DNA of 46,388 nucleotides from NCBI GenBank assembly GCA_050184225.1, contig JBFXAN010000035.1:1-46388 (forward strand). Direction: 5' to 3'. Within the stretch, counting starts at the first letter, position 1. Each line of letters begins with the position of its first letter. Made by a program: the position numbers and the translations under genes. The notes beneath the pieces are model-generated. The model worked only from the letters and a program-made list of their open reading frames with translations. It searched no databases and was not told the origin of the DNA. Positions 17,800-25,133 of the stretch are shown piece by piece. This stretch comes from JBFXAN01 sp050184225 (GTDB lineage: Bacteria; Chloroflexota; Dehalococcoidia; CAUJGQ01).

Positions 17800-18918
17800 A
17801 TGACCATTTCCCACAGTGCCGTGCCCGCCCAAGCGCATCGGATCACCCGGGTGCGGGCCGCCCTTGACGAGCACAAGCTCGACGCCCTGCTTGTCACCGA
17901 CCAGCACAGCCGGCGCTACCTCTCGGGATTCACCGGCTCCGCCGGGATGCTGCTGATCGGCCGGTTCGAGTCGCTGATCGCGGCGGATTTCCGCTATTGG
18001 GATCAGGCGCGGCAGCAGGCGACAGGGCATGATCTCTTCAAGACCGTGGGACCGCTGGCCGATTGGTTCGGCGACTTCGTGCGTCCGTTCGGCGGCAGAC
18101 GGATCGGCTTCGAATCGGCGAGCCTCTCCTATGACCTCTTCCGCCAGATGCGAGAGCTGATCGGCAACCTGCCGCCGGGTGACCGCTCGGAGCTCGTCCC
18201 CACGGTTGGCCTCGTCGAGGAGATGCGATCGATTAAGGATGCCGGCGAGATCGTCGCGCTCGAGCGGGCGATCGCGCTGGGTGACGCCGCGCTGGCGTCC
18301 GTCGCCGGGCGGATCGAGCCGGGTTGGACCGAACAGCAGGTCGCATGGGAGATCGAGCAATACGTCCGCACCCATGGCGGCGATGGCATGTCGTTTCCGA
18401 CGATCGTCGCCGGCGGCCCTTGGGGCGCGATGCCCCACGCCCGCGCCCGCGATGTCGTCCTCGAGGAAGGACACGGCGTCGTGATCGACATGGGCGTCCT
18501 GCTCGACGGCTATTGTTCGGACATGACCCGCACGATCTATCTCGGAGAGCCGGATCCGAAGTTCAAATCGATCTACGATATCGTCCTCACCGCCCAATTC
18601 ACCGCTGAAGAGTTGATCGAGGAGGGGATGGAAGGCGAAGCCGCGCACCGGCTGGCGCACCTGGTCATCGAGGAGGCGGGATACGGTGAGCAGTTCGGTC
18701 ACGGTCTCGGTCACGGCATCGGCCTGCAGGTGCACGAGGCGCCACGCGTCGCCCTGAAGTCGAAGGACGTGCTCAAGAACGGTATGGTCTTTTCGGTCGA
18801 GCCGGGCATCTATCTCGATGGCTGGGGCGGCGTTCGCATCGAGGATCTGGTCGTGCTGGAAAATGGGCGCTGCCGTGTGCTGACGGCAGCGCCCAAGCTG
18901 CGGGTCGCGGGCGGCTAG
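17800..18918 (+). CDS. M24-family Xaa-Pro aminopeptidase/dipeptidase
   Basis: A 372-residue creatinase-type N-terminal domain (LLVTDQHSRRYLSGFTGSAG) followed by a pita-bread metallopeptidase domain. Metal ligands are visible: Asp in VIDMGVLLDGYCSDMTRTIY (two Asp), His in GHGLGHGIGLQVHE, Glu in VFSVEPGIY and Glu in VRIEDLV. It releases N-terminal residues next to proline or cleaves X-Pro dipeptides. The ATG at 17800 follows GAGAGGGA. The frame upstream is open but has no homology. Monocistronic. Confidence 0.92.
   Translation: MTISHSAVPAQAHRITRVRAALDEHKLDALLVTDQHSRRYLSGFTGSAGMLLIGRFESLIAADFRYWDQARQQATGHDLFKTVGPLADWFGDFVRPFGGRRIGFESASLSYDLFRQMRELIGNLPPGDRSELVPTVGLVEEMRSIKDAGEIVALERAIALGDAALASVAGRIEPGWTEQQVAWEIEQYVRTHGGDGMSFPTIVAGGPWGAMPHARARDVVLEEGHGVVIDMGVLLDGYCSDMTRTIYLGEPDPKFKSIYDIVLTAQFTAEELIEEGMEGEAAHRLAHLVIEEAGYGEQFGHGLGHGIGLQVHEAPRVALKSKDVLKNGMVFSVEPGIYLDGWGGVRIEDLVVLENGRCRVLTAAPKLRVAGG
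18865..18894 (+). repeat. Perfect 12-bp hairpin inside the 3' end of the Xaa-Pro peptidase gene
   Basis: GGGCGCTGCCGT (18865-18876), loop GTGCTG, ACGGCAGCGCCC (18883-18894). It ends 24 bp before the stop codon, and the gene converges on the ABC permease gene with only 21 bp between stops, so it may act as an intragenic terminator. No U-tract follows. Confidence 0.5.
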
Positions 18919-18939
18919 CCTGCCCGTTACTCAACCGGA

Positions 18940-19773
18940 TCAGGCGTCGCGCTTCGTGAGCAGCGCGTAGGCAGCACCAAGGAAGAGTACGAGCCAAGCG
19001 ACCGCGACGATCGCGGCGAGACCAGGCGCCATGTAGAGGGCCGATCCTGATTCGTTGAGCCTCGCGAGGTTGTCGGTCGCCGGTCCCGGCAAGAAGCGGA
19101 TGATGTTCTCCTGCCACCAGGATGTGAGCACAGCACCGAAGATCGAGGGCGCGAAGATCAACGCAATGACGGTGGTGATGGCGCCTGCGGTATTGCGCAG
19201 GAGAAAGGCCAGCGCCGCGCCGATCAGGGGAAAGACCGGCGAGCCGATACCGATGCCGAAGAGAGTGCGAAGTGCCTCTTCATCGCCGAGGCTCGCCGTC
19301 GGAATCCCGCTCGATCCGAGGATCGCCTGCCCGACCAGAAACATGCCGATGGTGGTGATCGTGCCAACCACGAGGGCGATCGCGCCGATGATCAGCGCCT
19401 TGGCGGCCAGCACGCGCCCGCGTCGCGGCGTCGCCGTCAGCGTCGTGCGAATCATCCCGCTCGAATATTCAGACGAGACGGCAGTCACACCAAGCACGGA
19501 CAAGATGATGCCGGAGAAAATCGCGCCGGAGAGCGAGGTAAGGATCGGGTCGAAGCTTGCCTGATCGCTGGGCTGCCAGTCGCTCCAGGTGGCGCCGATC
19601 ACCGTCGTCACGAGTACCGTCATGCCCAGGCTGAGCAGCACCGTCAGACCAATCATGATGTAGGTCGAACGCACGGATGTGAACTTCGTCCACTCTGATG
19701 CCAGGGTTGATCCGAATCCGGCCCGCGCGACGGATGTGTCTACCCGCCTGGCCGTTGTTGTTGCAGTCGTCAT
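18940..19773 (-). CDS. ABC-2 type transporter permease
   Basis: A 277-residue integral membrane protein with about six hydrophobic segments (for example IMIGLTVLLSLGMTVLVTTVI, LSGAIFSGIILSVLGVTAV, ALIIGAIALVVGTITTIG, AAIVAVAWLVLFLGAAYALL). The EYSSGMIRTTL motif after the second segment is typical of ABC-2 permeases that work with drug/lantibiotic-type ATPases. It follows the ATPase gene by one base and forms the export complex with it. The export substrate is unknown. Confidence 0.88.
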   Translation of the reverse strand: MTTATTTARRVDTSVARAGFGSTLASEWTKFTSVRSTYIMIGLTVLLSLGMTVLVTTVIGATWSDWQPSDQASFDPILTSLSGAIFSGIILSVLGVTAVSSEYSSGMIRTTLTATPRRGRVLAAKALIIGAIALVVGTITTIGMFLVGQAILGSSGIPTASLGDEEALRTLFGIGIGSPVFPLIGAALAFLLRNTAGAITTVIALIFAPSIFGAVLTSWWQENIIRFLPGPATDNLARLNESGSALYMAPGLAAIVAVAWLVLFLGAAYALLTKRDA

Positions 19774-19774
19774 A

Positions 19775-20734
19775 TTAGTCGCTTCCTCCGCCGATCAAGG
19801 CGGGAACCCGCTCGTCGTCGTTCGACGCGGCCCCGCCGGCGTGATAGTCGACGCTGTCGCGCGTCAGTTCCATGAACGCCGCTTCCAGGCTGGCGCTCTG
19901 CGGCGACAGCTCATGCAGGGCAATGCCATGTTCGGCCGCAATGTCGCCGATGCGAGCCGCGTCGAGCTCGGTCACCACCAGTGCGCCGTTAGCGCCGTCG
20001 CTGACCGATGCGCCCGCTCCGGTGAGCAGCGGAACCAGCGTCGCCATCTGCGGCGAAACTACCCGCACGTGGCCGCCGGAACTCTTCTGGATGAACTCCC
20101 GCATGCTCATGTCGGCGATCAACCGGCCCCGGCCGATCACGAGCACATGCTCGGCCGTCTCCTCCATCTCGCTCATCAGATGGCTTGAGACAAAGATCGT
20201 GCGGCCTTCCCGGGCCAACCGCTTCATGAGATTGCGGATCCAGAGAATGCCTTCGGGGTCGAGGCCGTTGACCGGCTCGTCGAAGAGCAATGTCTCCGGG
20301 TCACCGAGCAGGGCGGCGGCAATGCCGAGCCGCTGATACATGCCCAGCGAGAAGCCGCCGACGCGCTTGCCGGCAACGTCGGTCAGGCCGACAATGTCGA
20401 GCACTTCGCCGACGCGGCCGCGGGGGATGCCCCCCGCCTGTGCGAGCCAGCGGAGGTGCTGCTCCGCCGAGCGACCGCCTTGCACCGCCTTTGCATCCAG
20501 CAATGCGCCGACCTCACGCATCGGCGCCGGCGCATCCTGGTAGGGTCGGCCGTTGACGGTGACATCGCCACCGCTCGGACGGTCGAGACCGAGGATCATC
20601 CGCATCGTCGTCGACTTGCCGGCACCGTTCGGTCCCAGGAAGCCGGTAACCACGCCCGGTGGAATGTCAAACGACAGGTTGTCCACGGCCACCGTATCGC
20701 CGAACCGCTTCGAAAGGCTTCGTACTTCAATCAC
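19775..20734 (-). CDS. ABC transporter ATP-binding protein (drug/antibiotic exporter type)
   Basis: A 319-residue ATPase. Walker A GPNGAGKST, signature FSLGMYQRLGIAAALLG, Walker B LLFDEPVNGLDPEG and H-loop VSSHLMSE are all present. The C-terminal 90 residues (RGRLIADMSMREFIQ and beyond) match the regulatory tail of DrrA/NatA-like ATPases. It overlaps the tetR stop by four bases, so expression is coupled to the repressor. It would power export through the adjacent permease. Confidence 0.93.
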   Translation of the reverse strand: MIEVRSLSKRFGDTVAVDNLSFDIPPGVVTGFLGPNGAGKSTTMRMILGLDRPSGGDVTVNGRPYQDAPAPMREVGALLDAKAVQGGRSAEQHLRWLAQAGGIPRGRVGEVLDIVGLTDVAGKRVGGFSLGMYQRLGIAAALLGDPETLLFDEPVNGLDPEGILWIRNLMKRLAREGRTIFVSSHLMSEMEETAEHVLVIGRGRLIADMSMREFIQKSSGGHVRVVSPQMATLVPLLTGAGASVSDGANGALVVTELDAARIGDIAAEHGIALHELSPQSASLEAAFMELTRDSVDYHAGGAASNDDERVPALIGGGSD

Positions 20735-21411
20735 GTATTGACTCCTTTATTCCCGCCACAGGCACCTGCCGGCCGCATCTCGGCGCAATCCCTTCGAGTC
20801 GCCCGGTCGAACATTGTGACTAACTCTCGCGCGCATAGCTCCAGGTCGAGGGCCGGGTTCGCGACCCATTGAATCAGCACACCATCGATCGCGCCGGCAA
20901 CGGCGATCGCCATCACCCGTGGAGAGAACCCGCGAAATTCATCATCTCGCTGGCCGGCAACCAATATCTCCTCCACAAGGGCGATTCGCTGCTCTTCTTC
21001 CTTGGTATCGTCGTAATGCAACTTGCCTTCGGGCGTGCGAAAGTTCGAGAAAACTTCGACCAAGGCCCGCAGGTATGTCGGGTAGGCGCGCATGAAGGCG
21101 ATCTCCGACTCAACATACGCGCGGAGTCTGCTCGCCGCGGTCGATTCCGGCTGCATCCGCGGCTCAATGAAGGCGCCGGCGGCAGCATAGACCTCGTTGA
21201 CGATCTCACGGATCAGTTCGTCTTTTCCCGCGAAGTGATACGAGATCACGCCCTTGCTGATGCCGAGCCGGTCGGCGATCCGCGCCAGCGATGCCTGCGA
21301 GAACCCCACATCGGCAATCGTTTCAATCGCGGCCGCGATGATCTGCGCCCGCCGCGCGGCATCAATAAACGACCGCACCGCCTGACCAGTCGAGCTAACT
21401 CTTGTCCGCAT
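20731..21411 (-). CDS. TetR/AcrR-family transcriptional regulator
   Basis: A 226-residue regulator with an N-terminal HTH (FSQASLARIADRLGISKGVISYHFAGKDEL) and a helical ligand domain. The start at ATG 21411 is preferred over TTG 21417, since the -10 box ends only 7 bp upstream of the ATG, which implies a leaderless message. It leads an operon with the ATPase and permease genes and probably represses it in response to a compound exported by the pair. This is the common TetR arrangement, but the ligand is unknown. Confidence 0.9.
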   Translation of the reverse strand: MRTRVSSTGQAVRSFIDAARRAQIIAAAIETIADVGFSQASLARIADRLGISKGVISYHFAGKDELIREIVNEVYAAAGAFIEPRMQPESTAASRLRAYVESEIAFMRAYPTYLRALVEVFSNFRTPEGKLHYDDTKEEEQRIALVEEILVAGQRDDEFRGFSPRVMAIAVAGAIDGVLIQWVANPALDLELCARELVTMFDRATRRDCAEMRPAGACGGNKGVNT

Positions 21412-21417
21412 GGTCAA

Positions 21418-21446
21418 ATTATAGCACGACCGGACAGAAAAGTGAA
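21418..21446 (-). promoter_or_regulatory. Predicted leaderless promoter of the tetR-ABC exporter operon
   Basis: On the minus strand, TTCACT (21441-21446), a 17-bp spacer and a perfect TATAAT (21418-21423). The expected start site falls at or next to the ATG at 21411. A half-site pair, GGTC (21412-21415) and GACC (21428-21431), brackets the -10 and could be a TetR operator. Confidence 0.65.
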
Positions 21447-21545
21447 CCGATCGGCCCCACCGCCCGATGGTTCATCGTCTCTTTGCGATGAAGGGCGCGC
21501 GGTGCAGTACCATAGGAACAAGCTCAGATCAGCACGGAGACACGC

Positions 21546-22103
21546 ATGATCAGCACCGGAGACCTACGCAAGGGCCTCGCCATTGAACTGGATGGTGTGC
21601 TCTATAACATCGTCGATTGGGAGCACATCAAGATGGGGCGCGGCAGCGCCCAGGTCCGGCTGAAGCTGAAGGATCTGCGCAAGGGTCACACGGTCGAGAA
21701 GACGTTCCAGGCCGGCGAGAAGTTCTCCCGCGCCCGCGTCGACCGTCATTCGATGCAGTTTCTCTACTCGGACGATGACTTCTTCCACTTTATGAACAAC
21801 GAGACGTTCGACCAGATGGCGCTCTCACCCGATCAGGTCGGCGACGCCGCGCAATACCTGGTCGAGAACGGCAACGCCGATGTGCTCACCTATGGCGACG
21901 AGCCGATCGGCGTGGAGTTGCCGACCTCCGTGACCTTGACGATCACCCGCACCGATCCCGGTTTCAAGGGTGATACCGCCACCGGCGGCACCAAGCCGGC
22001 CACGCTCGAAACCGGCAAGGTGATCAACGTCCCCCTCTTTCTCAATGAGGGCGACAAGATCTCGGTCGATACCCGCAGCGGCGACTATCTCGGCCGCGCC
22101 TAG
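21546..22103 (+). CDS. efp: Elongation factor P
   Basis: A 185-residue three-domain translation factor that relieves ribosome stalling at polyproline. It has the KOW-like N-domain (GLAIELDGVLYNIVDWEHIKMG), central domain and C-terminal OB domain ending KVINVPLFLNEGDKISVDTR-like sequence. The tip residue that is Lys34 in E. coli is replaced by the loop KMGRG with Arg32, so a lysine-modification route is not expected. A possible promoter, TTGCGA then TACCAT with a 19-bp spacer, lies at about 21494-21524. It precedes xseA-xseB. Confidence 0.96.
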   Translation: MISTGDLRKGLAIELDGVLYNIVDWEHIKMGRGSAQVRLKLKDLRKGHTVEKTFQAGEKFSRARVDRHSMQFLYSDDDFFHFMNNETFDQMALSPDQVGDAAQYLVENGNADVLTYGDEPIGVELPTSVTLTITRTDPGFKGDTATGGTKPATLETGKVINVPLFLNEGDKISVDTRSGDYLGRA

Positions 22104-22110
22104 CGTCTTC

Positions 22111-22163
22111 CAGGTTCCTCGTTCCACGCGCGGGTTGCCCGACACGCTGGAACCCGGAACCTG
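22111..22163. repeat. Imperfect hairpin repeat between efp and xseA
   Basis: CAGGTTC-CTC-GTTCC (22111-22125) pairs with GGAAC-CCG-GAACCTG (22149-22163), an inverted repeat of 7+5 bp around a 23-nt loop. A further AACCTGGAACC follows up to the xseA start. It is built from reiterated GGTTCC/GGAACC words, like other interspersed repeats here, and could attenuate or process the efp-xseA transcript. Confidence 0.65.
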
Positions 22164-22179
22164 AACCTGGAACCCTACC

Positions 22180-23388
22180 ATGTTCGTGCTCCCCGTCAAC
22201 CGCGTGTGCGCCCTCCTCCGCGAGTCGCTCGAAAGCGATCCTCGCTTCAATGACATCTATGTCTCCGGGGAGATCTCCAACTTCGTCCGTTCTTCGGCGG
22301 GGCATATCTACTTCACGCTGAAGGATGCGGCAGGACAGTTGCGGTGCGCCTTCTTTCGCCGAGCCAACGCCCGCACCGGGGCGTTACTCGAGAACGGCGC
22401 CCACGTCGTCGCACACGGCAGCATCTCCATCTATGAGCCGCGCGGCGAGCTGCAATGCATCGTTGATTTCGTCCACCAGGAAGGGATGGGTGTCCTCCAC
22501 CTGGAGTTCGAACGGCTCAAGGAGAAGTTGCTCGAGGAGGGCCTTTTTGACGAGGAGCGCAAGCGGCCGCTGCCGGAGTATCCCCAGCGGATTGGTGTCG
22601 TCACCTCGCCCGATGGCGCCGTGTTTCACGATGTCTGTCATGTCCTCCGCCGGCGGTGGCCGCTCGCCGAGGTCGTGCTCGCGCCGACCCTGGTTCAGGG
22701 CGAGGGCGCCGGCGAAGGCGTTTGCGCGGCGATTCAGGATCTGAACCGCATTGCCGATATCGACGTGATCGTCCTGTGTCGCGGCGGCGGCTCGATGGAG
22801 GATCTCTGGACCTTCAACCTCGAACAGGTCGGACGCGCCATCTTCGCCAGCCGCATCCCGGTGATTTCGGCGATCGGGCACGAGACTGATTTCACCATTG
22901 CCGACTTCGTCGCGGACTTCCGCGCCGCGACACCTTCAGCCGCCGCCGAAATCGCCGTGCCGGATCGGATGGACATGGCGCTGCGTACCGGCGCGCTCGT
23001 CGAAGCGCTCGGTCAGGGTCTCCGCCGCCGGATCCAGGAGGCTCGTTGGGATCTCGATGGCGCGGCCGGCGCGTTGCATCGCGCCGCCCCGAACGTCGCC
23101 GTCGAGCGGGGGCGGGTCGCCGCGTCCGTTGGCGCGGCAACGGACGCGGTCCGCCGGTCGCTCGACCGGCGCCACGGCGACCTCGGCGAGCGGTATCTGC
23201 AACTCAACGCGCTCAGCCCGGTGAATACACTCGCTCGTGGCTATGCGCTCATCCGCCGTTCTGCCGACGGCCGTGCGGTCGCCTCTGCCGGCGATGCCGC
23301 CCCCGGCGACGGCATCGAGATCACGCTCGTCGATGGCGAGCTGCGTGCCGAAGTACTCGGTGCAGCGGAGCGTAATGGCCATCGATAG
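22180..23388 (+). CDS. xseA: Exodeoxyribonuclease VII large subunit
   Basis: A 402-residue catalytic subunit of ExoVII, which degrades single-stranded DNA from both ends. It has an N-terminal OB-fold (VSGEISNFVRSSAGHIYFTLKD), the catalytic core with RIGVVTSPDGAVFHDV, CRGGGSMEDLW and SAIGHETDFTIADFVADFRAATPSAAAE, then a helical coiled region and a short C-terminal beta segment (LARGYALIRR). Length is near the 400-450 norm. It probably shares an mRNA with efp and overlaps xseB by 14 nt. Confidence 0.96.
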   Translation: MFVLPVNRVCALLRESLESDPRFNDIYVSGEISNFVRSSAGHIYFTLKDAAGQLRCAFFRRANARTGALLENGAHVVAHGSISIYEPRGELQCIVDFVHQEGMGVLHLEFERLKEKLLEEGLFDEERKRPLPEYPQRIGVVTSPDGAVFHDVCHVLRRRWPLAEVVLAPTLVQGEGAGEGVCAAIQDLNRIADIDVIVLCRGGGSMEDLWTFNLEQVGRAIFASRIPVISAIGHETDFTIADFVADFRAATPSAAAEIAVPDRMDMALRTGALVEALGQGLRRRIQEARWDLDGAAGALHRAAPNVAVERGRVAASVGAATDAVRRSLDRRHGDLGERYLQLNALSPVNTLARGYALIRRSADGRAVASAGDAAPGDGIEITLVDGELRAEVLGAAERNGHR

Positions 23389-23656
23389 TCTGAGGTACAG
23401 CCCTGTGCAGCAACCCGAGAATTTTGAAAGCGTCTACAAGCAGCTGGAAGAAGTCGTTCGCCACCTGGACGAGGGTGGGCTGACGCTGGATGAGTCGATC
23501 GCACTCTATGAACAGGGCATGACGCTGGCCAAGCACTGCCAGACGCTGCTCGACCAGGCAGAGCTCCGCGTGATCCAGCTTCAAGACGTCTTTGCCGCTT
23601 CGATTGGCGGTGATACCGAACCCGACGACGATGAGGACGAGGCGTCCTCCTTCTGA
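23375..23656 (+). CDS. xseB: Exodeoxyribonuclease VII small subunit
   Basis: Small helical subunit that binds the XseA coiled region. The core FESVYKQLEEVVRHLDEGGLTLDESIALYEQGMTLAKHC is diagnostic. The start may be ATG 23375 (14-nt overlap with xseA, GGAG upstream) or GTG 23405 (GAGGT eight bases upstream, product starting VQQPENFES). After the family core a 20-residue acidic tail (DTEPDDDEDEASSF) is present. The DNA for this tail overlaps the end of the convergent HAD-like gene by 76 bp. Confidence 0.93.
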   Translation: MAIDSLRYSPVQQPENFESVYKQLEEVVRHLDEGGLTLDESIALYEQGMTLAKHCQTLLDQAELRVIQLQDVFAASIGGDTEPDDDEDEASSF

Positions 23657-24246
23657 CGCAACAGATACGTGGCGCCCGCGGCCAGACCTCGCACACGGAC
23701 GATCAGGTTCGGATACACCCCGGCATTGCCCGGCCATGCGATCAGCAGCACCGGCCGGCCGCTGCGGCTCGCGACATGCATCGCCGTCCGTCCATCGTCG
23801 TCGACATGCCAGAACGGCTGGAGCGCCGCGACCGTCTCGGCCTTGAACTGATACGGTCGCCGTTCCGGACCGGCACGGAAGATCAAGCCATCGAGATAGC
23901 GCCAGAGTCCGTTGTGCTCCAGCCAGCCGCGTGTGTGCCGGGCCGCAGGCAGGCCGCGTGCCGTGACGAGATACAACCGAAAGTGCGGTGAGAGCTGCTG
24001 GAGAAAGGCAGCCGCGCCGGACATCTGCCGGCGGCCGTAGTACCGGATCGGCTCCGTCTGCCACGCCAGCCGCTTGAACCGCCCCAGCGCCGGCACATCA
24101 TCGGGTGCCAGTTCGGCGCCGCGGGACGTGAGGTTAAGCCCGAGCGGCGGCTCGCTCAGCACGCCGTCCAGGTCGACCGTGATCAGCGGCAGATTCGGAT
24201 CGCCGTGCCTGCCACCGGAGAGAATGCGTGGCTCAGTGCTGGCCAT
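23581..24246 (-). CDS. HAD-like hydrolase / deoxyribonucleotidase-like protein
   Basis: A 221-residue protein with the HAD nucleophile motif ITVDLDGVLSEPP (Asp25, Asp27) and a downstream acidic motif FWHVDDDGRTA. The middle (YYGRRQMSGAAAFLQQLSPHFRLYLVTARG) supplies the motif II Thr/Ser region. It resembles nucleotidase-type HAD proteins, but the Lys/Arg motif is not clear, so activity is uncertain. Its C-terminal 25 residues, including a Ser run, are antisense to the acidic xseB tail. The true protein may end in low-complexity sequence with no selective constraint. Confidence 0.7.
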   Translation of the reverse strand: MASTEPRILSGGRHGDPNLPLITVDLDGVLSEPPLGLNLTSRGAELAPDDVPALGRFKRLAWQTEPIRYYGRRQMSGAAAFLQQLSPHFRLYLVTARGLPAARHTRGWLEHNGLWRYLDGLIFRAGPERRPYQFKAETVAALQPFWHVDDDGRTAMHVASRSGRPVLLIAWPGNAGVYPNLIVRVRGLAAGATYLLRQKEDASSSSSSGSVSPPIEAAKTS

Positions 24247-24335
24247 GGCAGTAGTGTCTCCGGCCCGATGGTTTGAGTCGAGTCGCGGCTCCGTTGTGGG
24301 ACAATGTGGCCGATTCCGTGATGGAGATGATGGCG

Positions 24336-25106
24336 ATGACGCAGCCTCGCATTCGCGCCCAGGACCAATTTGGCCCGGTCGCCGACCTGTATGTACGTAG
24401 CAAGGGACACGCGGAGGGCGATGATCTGGAGCGCATCGTCGCCCTCTCCGGCGCTACCGCGGCCGATCGGGTGCTCGATATCGCCACCGGCGGCGGACAC
24501 ACGGCGCTGGCGATGGCGCGGGTGGCAGGGTCCGTCACCGCGACCGATCTCACGCCGGAGATGCTCGCGGCGGCGGAACGGTTCATCGGCGAGCACGGCG
24601 TCGACAACGTACGGTTTCAGCTTGCCGATGCGCAGGCGTTGGACTTTGTCGGCGCCTCGTTCGATATCACCACCTGCCGGATCGCACCGCATCACTTTCC
24701 TGATCCTGGTGCGTTCGTGCATGAAGCCTGGCGCGTGCTCCGGCCGGGCGGACGGTTTCTGCTGGAGGACAGCGTCGTCCCAGCCGGAGCGGTCGGAGAT
24801 TATCTGAACGGAATCGAGATGGTGCGCGACCGCTCGCACATCCGGTCGCTGGCGGTGGATGCGTGGTGGACGCTGCTGATTGAGGCGGGATTTACCGTGC
24901 TGCGACTGGAGACGTTTCGCAAGCGTCACGAACTGACCGACTGGATGACCAGGACCGCAACGCCGCCCGAGGCACAGCAGGACGTTCGCCGCCGGTTCGT
25001 CGCCGCCGGCGATATCATTCGACGCGCCTACGCAATCGAATATGACGACGACGGTCGACCGCTCGCTTTCTGGGATCACAAGGCCCTGTTCTTGTGTGTG
25101 AAGTGA
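24336..25106 (+). CDS. Class I SAM-dependent methyltransferase
   Basis: A 256-residue Rossmann-fold methyltransferase of the UbiE/Methyltransf_11 type. Motif I (VLDIATGGGHTALAMA, near residue 48), the acidic residue in VTATDLTPEML, motif II region ADAQALDFVGASFDITTCR, and the post-II segment AWRVLRPGGRFLLED are present. Starts at 24321, 24327, 24330 and 24336 are in frame; 24336 has GGAG at nine bases. Methyl acceptor unknown. It is divergent from the HAD-like gene and convergent with the LCP gene. Confidence 0.9.
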   Translation: MTQPRIRAQDQFGPVADLYVRSKGHAEGDDLERIVALSGATAADRVLDIATGGGHTALAMARVAGSVTATDLTPEMLAAAERFIGEHGVDNVRFQLADAQALDFVGASFDITTCRIAPHHFPDPGAFVHEAWRVLRPGGRFLLEDSVVPAGAVGDYLNGIEMVRDRSHIRSLAVDAWWTLLIEAGFTVLRLETFRKRHELTDWMTRTATPPEAQQDVRRRFVAAGDIIRRAYAIEYDDDGRPLAFWDHKALFLCVK

Positions 25107-25133
25107 GCGGCTGGGGGAGTCGCGGCCGTCCGG

